In this document: piece after piece, positions 43,166 to 53,518 of the stretch
Numbering within the stretch: the first letter of the stretch is position 1
How the letters are laid out: each line of letters starts with the position of its first letter
From: Linepithema humile
Lineage: Eukaryota > Arthropoda > Insecta > Hymenoptera > Formicidae
Length of the DNA: 64,000 nucleotides
Reading direction: 5' to 3'
NCBI RefSeq assembly: GCF_040581485.1
Contig: NC_090133.1
Coordinates: 10,664,001-10,728,000 of the forward strand
Translations under genes and position numbers: made by a program
The notes under the pieces: model-generated
Databases searched by the model: none
What the model saw: only the letters and a program-made list of their open reading frames with translations
What the model was told of the DNA's origin: nothing

Positions 43166-46100
43166 TTACAATTGTATCTTGCGATGTCCCCATGGTAGAG
43201 TGTCGGTGGAACCGGATACGACGTGCCGCTTATCGTCATACGGACTGAGAGCGAGCTTCGACTCCGACACGGTGTACACCTCGTGCATCTTTGAGCGGAT
43301 GCACGATTGACGCCGCGTCAGCTCGATTTCGTCGTTGAGACACCGAGTGTAATCGTTGAACGTTATCGTTCTAGCGACTACGCTCTTTTTTACACCTTTC
43401 ACCTTTTTTGTATCTTTTTGTCCGGTGACTTTCAACGCGTACATCTTCGCTCTCAGTCCGACAAATTCCGTCATGATCGCGCCGTTATTCTCGTCTTTCA
43501 TCAGACCGGGTACTTTCTTGTTGGCGCGCGGTATACCGTAAACGTTGTCCTCGGAGTAATCGCTCGTGTCGAATTTGGATATATCGCGTTTCATATCGTG
43601 ATATACGTCCTCGCATTGTAGAAAGTATATCAGACTGTCGGTATCGGTATACAAAATTTTGCAATTGTCGCGGTAGAGAGGCGCCATGTATTCGTAGTGA
43701 AACTCGTACAAGCAGGTCTTGGATATGTCGAGGATACACATACCCACGTAGATCGGCTTGTCGAATTTCACTTCGAGTTTTCGCAACTCTACGGCGACTA
43801 GATTCTCCGAGAACACGCTTCGGCTGTGGAAATTCGGTTTGGCGATCATAGCCTCCGCTCCGTACCGACCCTCCCACTGTGTAACGAGCCGTACATCCGT
43901 ATGATTTCGCACATTCTCCATGGTTTTGCCGAAAACCGCGTTGTTCATCAATTTGTATAAATTTTTCTCGAATTCATTACTCGCGAGTGTCCGAAACTGC
44001 GTATTTAATTCTATGTATCCTCGAAGCCATGGAGATTGCGCGAATTGCAGTACGCGGTGAATCTTTGCAATTCGCAGACCATGTAGCACGCATTGCTGCA
44101 GATTACGGTAGTGAATGACATAACGCTGCTTATCGTACAGCGTTGCGAGTAACTTGACCTCCCGCTTGCCGGGCGGCTTATCGCGCGTCGGGCAGAACGG
44201 CAGGTCGGTGTGCGCGTCGTGAAGATTCACCGGATACTCGAGATCGACTTCCAGCACATAACCGGTAGCCGAATCGGATGCAACGGACATTACGTCAAAG
44301 CTCGCGACATCATCGACCCATCGAAATTTGGCATAGGGCAACGGTTGACACATTGCCCAGCCGTACAAGTTGTTTACATCATAGTACATTAGGTACGATG
44401 ACGGTTCCGATGGATCGTACGATGGCATGTATTTGTTGTTGGCGGCGGCGTATCGGTTGGAGCATTGGCTAAGACCGCCGCGTATACCGCGCTCGACAAA
44501 CAGCACCATATCGATGTCTGTGAGCAACTCGAACTTGATGCCCGTGTACTTCAACATAGCGTCCCACGTGTATCCCGGTAATGTGTAATACTGAGCGGGA
44601 TCTAAACCGTAACTCTTTATACACGTGTTTCGGAAATTTTCGAAAATATCCGCCAACAAAAGTACGTCTGTTTTCAAATACAAATCGCTGTACTGTCCAA
44701 GAGTTTCGATCGAAAAAGTTTGCCAGACGTTTGTCGCGTGCGCGTAATTGCTCTCGGATACCGTTTCTCCGGTGAGCGAGCTGTAAAACGATTCGCGCGA
44801 TGGTAGGCTTGTGTCCCGGAGCTTGTCGACGCTGTCGATGTACTCGTAGGGAAACACGCCTTTCCGAGTAAGCAAATTGAAATGTTTCGCGGATAAATGA
44901 TTGAATTCCGATCGTGTAATTTTTAATTCGTCCGTTGTCAGATAAGATGCTAATTTTTCAAGACTTGTACTGAGAAATCTAAACAAATCGATAAATCGTA
45001 ATTTCACGCAAATTTTGGAATTTTCATCCTCCGTATCTTTAACGTTTTTAGTGAATGATATGTAACGTTCTTTCGTCAGCGGTAACAATTCGACGCTGCC
45101 TTCGAAAGCATTGGCAACGTCTTTGATTATAAAATGCGCGTCGTAACCGGATAAATTGTGAAATATCACCGGGATAACGTGGGAGTCATTGTAATTTAAA
45201 TTGCACGATGAGTGCGCGGCACCGTGGTAACGCCCGGTGAGATGACAATGATCGCGCACCCGCGTATCATCCGGTGTAAACGGTTTCTCGCACACGTGGC
45301 ACGTCGCGGTGCTACGGAATTTTTCCGATTCCTCCCGCGTAAGATCCGCCATGGGGACGACGGTGGTGAGAATCGTTTTCACACGGTGCGCCAAATCGTG
45401 GAGTTCGTTGACGAACCACGTCACGCAATCCTCACCGCGATATGACTTAAAACTAGAGAGCGAATTATCGTAAGCGCAACTTACATAATATCCTACGCTA
45501 AAGGGTCTGTGATGTTGGTAGGCGCATGTGGTACGGTTTTGTCCCTCCTTCTCCTTCTCCAGCGTACATTCGAGATCGGTGTACACTAGAAACGGAACCC
45601 GCTCCTTTCGATTGTAATTCCGGAACGTCAGCCACTTGTCGTCCTCGCTGGGAAGAACGACGGCGCAGTCGTTCATTTTCCCGCAGTCGATGCTGTGCGC
45701 CGATAATTTTTCCTGTGTATAAAAGTAGTGTAGACACCTGTAATAATTTATTTGATTAAAACTATGAATAAAAATATTGATTTATTTTATACGCATCTTT
45801 TTACTTACCGATCGCAAATGTACATTTTATGTGTGTGCTTGCTCAGTTGTAAGCTCACCAACCGCGGCAGGTTCTTTATGCACGCAAAGTGTGCATCGTT
45901 GTTTTTACGCACGTATAGCAGGTTGACGTGCTTCTCCTTTTTGTCGTCGGTGAGCCGCAGAGGGACGATTTTGGAGTCTTGGGTGGTAAAGACGTTGACG
46001 GAGATGGCGTTCATTTTCTCAAACTTTGATATTTGTGGCAGCGTCACGGGGAACTCGATGTCGCACAGATTCAGCACCGTTGAATAGTGCGGGTACTGCG

Positions 46101-46878
46101 ATACTCTATCCGGGTACTTTTCCGCTGGATGTAAAGCTGCTACCACTGCCCACGCAAAGCACGCATTATCGTTTGATTTCACGTTGACCACTGCCCTTTT
46201 TAACATAACTTTCCGCGGTAACTCGATGTGGCATCCCGCGCGTAGAGGATTCAACTTGTTGACGTTGATTGTTAGGTTCAGGATACGTGACAACGCCCAT
46301 CCGCTATCACGTTCCTGAAACTCCTCCAGAGATGCCTGTATGACGTCAACCACATGCTTCGTGTACCACTCGTTTAGATCAGATGTTGGATATATCTCTT
46401 GATTCTTCGTGGCGATGGTCTTCACGGCAGTCTTGTCGCCCGCGATGAATTCCCCGTTGAACGCGGTGTTAATCTTGACGCTGTTGTGTTTCACCATGAC
46501 GCCCTGGATCCGTTCGATGACGGTATTTCTTATCTCTTCCAAAAATTCACGAGGATCGATGTATTCGTGATTGACAACCGCACCCGTCAGCACACGGTTC
46601 CTAAACGCCGTCTCGATCTCCTTCCACGTGTAGCCCTTCTTTTCGTATCCGCCGTATCCAGCACCGATGGGCACAAAACACTCGTACAGGGTGTTCTTCA
46701 CACCCTCCAGACGCATAATTTGCGCCACCAGAGAGTTCACTACTCCGGTTCGTTGTCTCTTGCGACATTTTTCTCTCAGAGAATCGAGGTACTCGTCGCA
46801 CTCGTAGTCCCATGGGAGAAACTCTCCCAACGTTTTGATGTTCACTGCTCGTACGGTAAGATCGCGCTCCTTCTCCAT
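43166..46878 (-). CDS. pPolB: Protein-primed DNA polymerase B, copy A, spliced
   Basis: Copies the Polinton genome. Exons 46878-45809 and 45737-43166, split by a 71-base intron (GTAAGT...TTACAG), give 1213 aa with no stop. The N-terminal extension has NDNACFAWA (Cys240) and NDAHFACIK (His330), suggesting an OTU/papain-like domain. A CDRC...HSIDC zinc finger (355-375) spans the intron. Exonuclease: YTDLECTLE (Asp411, Glu413) and GYDAHFII. Polymerase: YDVNNLYGWAM (Asp810), KLMNNAVFGKTMEN (Lys952), YTDTDSL (Asp1055, Asp1057). The TATA box of the terminal repeat lies about 40 bases upstream of the ATG. Confidence 0.95.
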
Positions 46879-46916
46879 TGCGATTGCCTTTGAAGATTCA
46901 TATTTTTCTCACTTGC

Positions 46917-46940
46917 TTTATATACCCGCTTGTTGCACAC
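46917..46940 (-). promoter_or_regulatory. Terminal-repeat core promoter of polB, copy A
   Basis: On the minus strand TGCAACAAGCGGGTATATAA lies just upstream of the polymerase ATG (46878). It is the inverted copy of the promoter block at 31904-31927, as expected if both sit in the terminal inverted repeats. Confidence 0.6.
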
Positions 46941-46997
46941 GACACTAATTAAAAATATCGATAATGTCACGCAAATTGAAATCTGATAACATGGCGC

Positions 46998-47568
46998 CTA
47001 AAGTTTCTAATTCATCATCAAGACAATACTTGAATTTTGCAGAGCTTGCGCTACAAAAATTTGTTCATCGAAGTGATTCTTTTTATGGTCCAACCTTCAA
47101 TACTTATAATATCCATGGCTTGCTTCATCTTACCAACGACGTGAGACGTTTTGCACTTTAGATTCGTTTTCTGCATTTTCGTATGAAAATAACATGTCCA
47201 TTTTTAGAAAATATTGTAGAAAACCGGGTTTACCTCTTCAACAATTCTTCAAAAGAATGACAGAGATTAAAATTCACGGAACAGTCGATACTCGTGTCAT
47301 TGATTCGTCAATTCGTGTATCTGCATTGTATAATGATAGTAATTGTCATCAGTATCGTAAAATTAAATTTAACGGAATATTGCTGAGTATAGATGTACGT
47401 GATAGTTGCTGCATTTTACGTAATGGATCCATTTGCATTGTCTGCAATATTAGTCTACACAATAATTTGTATCGTTTGGCAGTCAAAAAATTTTTACAGG
47501 TTGAAGATTTTTATGACATTGGTGTGTATTATCTTCGGCTCTTCAAATATATAAATGTTCCACGTTGA
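46998..47568 (+). pseudogene. C-terminal fragment of a DNA transposase
   Basis: Two frames, 46964-47161 and 47194-47568, encode NIHGLLHLTNDVRRF, then after a frame change SFSAFSYENNMSIFRKYC, then KPGLPLQQFFKRM. The HGLLHL...SFSAFxYEN pattern is typical of the C-terminal part of large insect transposases of the CACTA/tnp2-like kind (DUF4218-like). It is truncated at its start by the Polinton border. It probably belongs to the DUF4806-type element. Confidence 0.6.
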
Positions 47569-48012
47569 GTAATGAAATCTTTTATATTAATCTGGATGAA
47601 GTCCATGCTAAATGTTACAGAATGCCTTTCTGGAATTCTACATCGATGGATGATAGTGACAGTAATAAAGATCATTTGCCTCAATACATTGTCGCTGCTA
47701 TTGTACATAGCGAGAAGGCGTAAGATATACTCTTGCGAAAATTTTTTACAAGCATCTTTGTAGATTAAAGAATTATGGTTTTATTTTTTGCATGAATTTT
47801 GTGCTTTAAGATCTTCTATTCTCTTGTTTGGTTTGTTATTTTGTTTCTTTTCTCTTTTTCGAAAACAAATGTTTGCTATTGAAAAGCACGATCATTTGCA
47901 TCATCATTTTTGCATCAATCTTCTGCCTTTGTCGTTATTTTCTTTTGCTGCTTTTAATACATAATGTTACATGTACATACTACATATTTCCATTAATTAC
48001 ACACACACACGT

Positions 48013-48061
<49 letters not shown>

Positions 48062-48402
48062 ATGCATGTTGCAACAGGATAATTTTTGTTCTTAATAGTT
48101 TTTCTTGATAGGTTTTTTTTTATAATTTTTCTTAATAGCTTTACTTAGCTTTCTCACTTTGAGTTGTGTGCACAGTTTGAATATTTTTAACAGTTTTAAC
48201 AGTTTTTTTTTCTTAATTTACATTTAATGCCTGTGTGAAAAAATTAAGTATAATGCAACATATGCGTTTTATTTACTTTCAAAGATGATGCATATTGTAT
48301 AATTTTATTTGTTTTTAGATAGATTTAATAACTATTTAATTCAATATTATATATATTATGCGGTATTCATTAATATATGTATGTATTTTTGCTTATAAGG
48401 AA
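47569..48402. other. Spacer with AC microsatellite
   Basis: AT-rich DNA with (AC)n at about 48000-48058. A 63-aa frame at 47572-47763 may be the last, decayed part of the transposase. No other feature was seen. Confidence 0.45.
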
Positions 48403-49891
48403 ATGGAGGGACGATCGAAGCGCAGCATTGCGAAACCTTCCCGCTATCAGACCACTTCCTCCGATGACGAATTACCAAAACGCAAGAAGATCCCATTAAA
48501 GACCGTTACGGTTGGAGACATCGACAAGGATATCGGTCATCTCACAAAGGAATTTTGAAGAACCCAGATAATTCAACCTATATGGATGAGAATACTTTTC
48601 ATACTAATATTTATACACAAGAACACACAGACACACAATCATACATTCCTATTCATACGCAATCACAAACAAACATTCAACCTTATATATCCACTGCAAC
48701 ACATTTAACATCACATCCTCACACATCTATTCACGCCGTCGATACATCACACTCGATACATACATTACCCGCTCATTCTTCCATAGCTAATCATATAGAT
48801 AATACTATTCATGCTAATAGTATAGATAATATTACTTTTACAAATAATACATATCAGTTTCAGAATACAACTCAGTTTCCGAATAAATTAAGAACATGGC
48901 CGGCACAGGAAAGTATTTCTCAAATAAACGAGTATCAGGTGAATCATACTGAAATTCCACGATTCACAGAAGGAACGGACTACAAACGGTAAATTTGTTA
49001 ATATTTATAGAAATAGTGATTTCTAAATAAATTCGTTCATTATATTTGCAAGAATGTCAACGTTACTTGTGCTATGTTTGCAGGATAACGCAAGAAAAAT
49101 TGAGCAGCATTGATGCCGAACTCAAGTAAGTAAATCTAATGTATCATATCTATTAACATGATCTCTGTATATATAGATGCTTTTATTATATTTTATTTAC
49201 AGAAGAATGAATGGTTTGCTGCACAACCTTTTGAAATGCGTGCAAAGCAACAATGACCGCGATCGCGTACCGCCTAAGTCAGCCTGTTTGCCCATATCAT
49301 CCGTGATCGAAATGGATGCTTTTGAAGATATCGACGATAACGATTTTCGTGAAGTTGTAAGTAAACAGATATAAAAACTTTTTGTCCTTTATATGCAATA
49401 TGCATTAACATTATTTTTCAATATCTAGGTGAATTATTTCAAATACATCGGCGGATTCAATTTAAAAAAAGCGGTAAATCTGTGCCTGAAGGAGGGATTA
49501 CAGGACTCGGTAACGCCGTCATTCACTTGGTGGGGTCGAGAAAAAGATCAACGGCCGTTATATAATACCCGCTTTGTTATCGCTATTTATGGTACGATCT
49601 TTTTATTTCTCAGCATACACCTGTATACTGAGACACATTAATATTATTACGTATTTTGTTTATGATAATGTAACTTGCATATTTTTTTCAGAAGCGATAA
49701 GCAGCAATCGTTATTTCAATAAGCCGACTCGGTCAGAATTTCAACTTCAAATACGAGAAGCTCTTAGAACGGCCAAGGAGAGATGCAGAAGTAAGGCGCA
49801 TAAGCGACGCACACGAACAGACAATCACAGGCATGATTTTTGGAGCGACGATGTTCCTGAACAGATCGAAGATGAAAGAGCGGACGAGTAA
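48403..49891 (+). pseudogene. DUF4806-domain protein, multi-exon, frame-disrupted start
   Basis: The last four exon joints are clean and in frame: an exon ending at 48990 joins 49084-49125, 49203-49356, 49429-49591 and 49692-49891. Together they encode a DUF4806 domain, with VNYFKYIGGFNLKKAVNLCL, TPSFTWWGRE and a final block in which FNKPTRSEF precedes REALRTAKERCR. The N-terminal part reads MEGRSKRSIAKPSRYQTTSS (48403), then changes frame near 48555 before a Thr/His/Ile-rich stretch. DUF4806 proteins are common in insect transposons, and their role is not known. The shift near 48555 could be a mutation or an unrecognised intron. Confidence 0.7.
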
Positions 49892-51002
49892 GGATGCGTA
49901 AGACGAGCAGACGCGCAGACGATCTTTATAGAGTAAAGATAAGTACAAATTTTTTTTTTAACATTTTTCAATTATATTCCTGAATTCTTTCTAATATATA
50001 AAAATGTTTATTTGTTTTCTTTTTAGATTTTCAGCTTTTCTTTCAGTAGACTTCGCTGTGGTCGCGAAGATAGGCACTTTTCAGTGCCACTTTAATTTGG
50101 TGGAACCAATTTATTATGGTGGAACATCATTTGCATATTAATCGGCACTTTTCAGTGCCAATAATTTCTCTCTATTTTTATCAACACTTTTCAGTGCTAA
50201 AATATTAGTATTCTTCTCCATATGCACGTCTTAAATTATATTTTGTGTGTATTTTTCAGGTTGCTTCAATGATCAACGAGATAACGAGATCTTCGGAACC
50301 CGGCTGCATATTCCTCGCATAAACTGCTCCGCAACAGCATATATTATAGTATACGTACTATTTTTGTAGCACTATTGTGTTGTATTATGATATGTATAGT
50401 AGTATTTTCAACATCAAATTCTATTATATTGAAAATACTCTTATGTGTACTTGTATTTTATAACATAAATTTTTTTGTAAACGTTTGATATCTACATATG
50501 TAATATTAATTATAGAACTTTTATTTTAAAACATAATTAATGTAATCTAAATTTTATCAAATATTAATATTATTATATAAGTTAATTATTTATTGATGCG
50601 TATTTAATGTCTCTATTTTTAAATTAATATGTGTATACATCTAAAATAATTTAATGCTTATTTTAGATTGTGTATATATATATATTTTATGTGTGCATTT
50701 TATTCTTTTTTGTACTTTGTTTATGATTAAAAACCGTGAATAAGTAAAATGTACATATTTTATGTATATATTTTATTTATTTACAGTTTTTAGTCATTTT
50801 TCTGTTACAAATACAAAATTTTCTTGCATATATATATGTGCAAAAATATTAAATTTATAAAATAAAAACTGTTTTTTATAACTTATAATTTTTTGAAATT
50901 TGTAAAAAAAATTGTAATATTTTTTATCTTAAAGTAAATATATTACATACCTATTGCATACATTTAATTGATTAAACATTTAATGTCATTATTCCATTTA
51001 AA
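49892..51002. other. AT-rich 3' region of DUF4806 element with small hairpins
   Basis: GGCACTTTTCAGTGCC-type hairpins occur three times (about 50087, 50143 and 50188), the last with variation. The rest is AT-rich with AATAAA signals. No gene was seen. Confidence 0.5.
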
Positions 51003-51300
51003 TTGACGGCAGATACTGCTCGATTTCTGCCAACAATCTGACATCAAATTCCACTACGCAGATCCTGTTCGATTTCTGCCGACAATCTGACATCAAATTC
51101 CACTACGCAGATCCTGCTCGATTTCTGCCGTCAATCTGACATCAAATTGCATTGTGCAGGTCCTGCTCAGTTTCTGCTGCCAATCTGCTGTCAGCTTATG
51201 TCGACAGGTTCTGCCGGCAGAACACGAGCTTAATGCGGACACAGATGGCACTGTATCTGCTGCCAAGTTCTGAGCGAATCTGCTCGCAAACTGCCGGCAG
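51003..51300 (-). repeat. Right sub-terminal tandem repeats
   Basis: Units near 60 bp with CTGCTCGATTTCTGCC and CAATCTGACATCAAATTCCA, the inverted counterpart of 29930-30240. Next comes a TGCCGGCAG-rich stretch leading to the terminal CTGACTGGG. Confidence 0.75.
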
Positions 51301-51324
51301 GCTGCTAACATTTTGCTGACTGGG

Positions 51325-51530
51325 GACAATAGGGGAGCAATAGTCAATTTCGCTTTTATCACTGTACGTTGTACACACCTGAGCGCGCAAATTTCAGGCT
51401 ATCTTATTCGCTAACTTTAAATGCTTCTAATTCAAAAATCATTACACCCTGAGTATTAAGATTTTTTGCTCAGAATTATCTCAGGAATATACTCCTAAGC
51501 GTTGTTACGGTCTTTACGGGACACCCTGTA
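51325..51530 (-). repeat. Right outer inverted arm
   Basis: Reverse complement of 28951-29155, ending ACGGGACACCCTGT. It follows the CTGACTGGG end of the DUF4806 element directly. Confidence 0.8.
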
Positions 51531-51789
51531 TATTATAATTATACTTAGTAGTATAGCTATGCCGGTTCTAACCCAGGGGCAATGAGGGGGGTGCGGGTGA
51601 AGAGGGGAAGAGGGGTATCAGATAACAGTGGAGGGTAATGACGTCATCGTTTTGGAGGAGAGGGGGTAATTTAGGAGTGGTGGGGGGTATCAGATAACAA
51701 TAATTCCTGGAAGTGGGGGATTTCCGGGATTCCCGGAAAAGATAAGATAAGGATTGTTAATACAAACATGAGTCGTCGAGAGATAAGGA

Positions 51790-52160
51790 TTCCTGGAAGA
51801 GATAGGGATTCCGAGAACTGTTTACATCTTTTGGTTTTTTTTTGTTCTACGCATCAAAGTGGAGCGCCATGTTGTCGGAATGTATCATTGTTAAAGGATT
51901 CCGAGAACTGTTTACATCCTTTGGTTTTTTTTTTGTTCTACGCATCAAAGTGGAGCGCCGTGTTGTCGGAATGTATCATTGTTAAAGGATTCCGAGAACT
52001 GTTTACATCCTTTGGTTTTTCTCTGCGCATCAAAGTGGAGCGCCATGTTGTCGGAATGTATCATTGTTAAAGGATTCCGAGAACTGTTTACATCCTTTGG
52101 TTTTTCTCTGCGCATCAAAGTGGAGCGCCATGTTGTCGGAATGCATCATCGCAATGTTTA
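51790..52160 (+). repeat. Tandem repeat of about 85-90 bp in copy B end, four copies
   Basis: Each unit has GATTCCGAGAACTGTTTACA, CCTTTGG, a T-run, then CATCAAAGTGGAGCGCC and TTGTCGGAATG. The copies differ mainly in T-run length. The unit is related to single-copy sequence in the end of copy A. Reading frames here are artefacts. Confidence 0.9.
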
Positions 52161-52282
52161 TAGTATGCAGGTTCGTGCAGGTTTACGGATTGCGTCATCG
52201 CTGTATTTTAGAACAAAAGCCCATAGCAACAGGCAGCCACGTCAGCATTTTCGGCGCCATGTTGTCAGATTTCAATTTTGTA

Positions 52283-52306
52283 TACAACAAGCGGGTATAT
52301 AAAGCG
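52283..52306 (+). promoter_or_regulatory. Terminal-repeat core promoter before gene X, copy B
   Basis: ACAACAAGCGGGTATATAAA has the same TATA block as at 31904, 46917 and 53463. The X-gene ATG (52386) lies about 80 bases downstream. Confidence 0.6.
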
Positions 52307-52385
52307 AGTGAAAAAGAATAGGAACCATCAGTCGTTCGAAATCATTGAGAAAATTACTAGTTCGCTGTGACGTTTACTAGCAACG

Positions 52386-53058
52386 ATGTTTTGCACCATG
52401 TCAACCGTGAAGTAAGTTGTTTCTTTAGCTACATCTTTAAACTTAATTGTTATACTTTTAAACTCACAATTTATTTTTTTTTTTCATAGAAAACAAAAAA
52501 GTAATATGTCAAAGATGGAAAAAGAATCATCTAGGATCTTGGTTAGAAGATACCCGTTGACAAAAACCAGTTACAAATATCTCGACATCGGAATCAACGT
52601 CTCAACGTCGAGCCGTGTGGAAATCGCTCTCGGTGACAACCATGGTAAGGAGCTACGTCTATCATACGACGTATGGAAAGAACTCATGAATCAACGGGAC
52701 ATCATCACCAGCTTCTTTAAGAACGATGCGGACGAAGCACCGTCTCAGACCGTTGGACACTGCACGTTAAGTTTTGGAAAAATGAACAACCTAAAAGTAA
52801 TGCGCCTGGCAACATCAGCGTTTAATCATGTCAAACCGAACCGTGTGTAACTTGTTCGCACTTGAATATTGTGTAGACTGCATCAATCATTCGTTGAACA
52901 ACATCACCGGTACGGTTGATGTCAAGTTCGCACACTTTTCAGAAATCGCGAGGAATGCGAAGGACCCCGATTAAGTGGCGATTCGCAAAAGCGATTTATT
53001 CGATAAGAATAATATAATTGATTGTGAACTGGTGACTCAGGTCTTTGCGGAGTTGTAA
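52386..53058 (+). pseudogene. Protein X, copy B, broken
   Basis: Exon 1 (52386-52411) and exon 2 (from 52490) have the same intron place as in copy A, and RRYPLTKTSYKYLDIGIN matches. A shift near 52825 ends the first frame at 52850. The remaining homology (ALEYCVDCINHSLNN onward) runs in another frame, with an in-frame TAA near 52972, to 53058. The N-terminal exon is much shorter than in copy A. It lies beside the polymerase gene, whereas copy A's X gene is at the capsid end. Confidence 0.75.
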
Positions 53059-53156
53059 CAATACATATTAATAAATATTATTTCAACTGTAATTAAAATT
53101 TTTTATTATTTTTCCGTGTCATCTTATCCGCTATACCGACTTATCCTACAACGCGC

Positions 53157-53480
53157 GCATCAAAGTAGAGCGCCTGTTTAAATTGCGTCATCGCTGTATT
53201 TAGAACAAAGAGACAACATTTGAGCGCCGTTTCTTAGATATCAGAGGGGGTGATAAGGATTGTTTATACAAATTGTAGGCACCGCCACGTTGTCAGATTG
53301 CGTCATCATGTTTGGAGGAGAGGGGGTAAATTCGGAGTGGTGGGTATATCATATTACAATAATTCTCGGAAAAGAAAAGATAAGGATTGTTTATACAAAT
53401 TGTAGGCAGCGCCTTATTGTCAGAATGCATCATCGTTATGTTTATAGTTGGTGTCGTATGCAACAAACGGGTATATAAAG
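53157..53480 (+). repeat. Second terminal-repeat-like block, copy B
   Basis: CATCAAAGTAGAGCGCCTGT and GATAAGGATTGTTTATACAA blocks recur from the outer end (51547 on), ending in the AACAAACGGGTATATAAAGC promoter before polB (53463-53480). The terminal region of copy B therefore appears partly duplicated around gene X. Confidence 0.65.
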
Positions 53481-53518
53481 CGAGTGACAAAAAAAACGGT
53501 TAATCACAGTTGTTCAAA

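Larger units (their letters stand above)
31252..46992. mobile_element. Polinton/Maverick copy A (adintovirus-like)
   Basis: The left end AGTAGTATAGCTATGCCGGT is shared with copy B (51547). The right end breaks at about 46992, inside the inverted copy of the left-end segment 31846-31927, so the right terminal repeat is truncated. It encodes, left to right: accessory genes, major capsid (-), penton (-), PLA2-protease (-), ATPase (+), two conserved unknowns (+), integrase (+), polymerase B (-). Replication genes are intact; capsid and protease genes are broken. It lies inside the DUF4806-type transposon. Confidence 0.9.
29892..51324 (+). mobile_element. DUF4806-type DNA transposon, split by Polinton copy A
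   Basis: Ends CCCAGTCAGTAAAGTCTG (left) and CAGCAAAATG-type complement ending CTGACTGGG (right, 51324) are inverted. Both sub-ends carry tandem repeats built on GCAGAAACCGAGCAGGACCT-like units (29930-30235; inverted at 51003-51180). Inside, outside the Polinton, are transposase remnants (30507-30704; 46998-47568) and a DUF4806 gene (48403-49891). I cannot assign the superfamily with certainty. Confidence 0.65.

Noticed and set aside
28951..51530. Reading the whole 22-kb interval as one giant Polinton with these terminal repeats
   Set aside because: Polinton A has its own left end (31252, shared with copy B) and its own inverted segment at 46918-46992. The outer arms belong to a different, mariner-type family.
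51768..52321. Overlapping frames of about 100 aa in the copy B end
   Set aside because: Generated by the 85-90-bp tandem repeat; the same ENCLHPLVF words recur in each.
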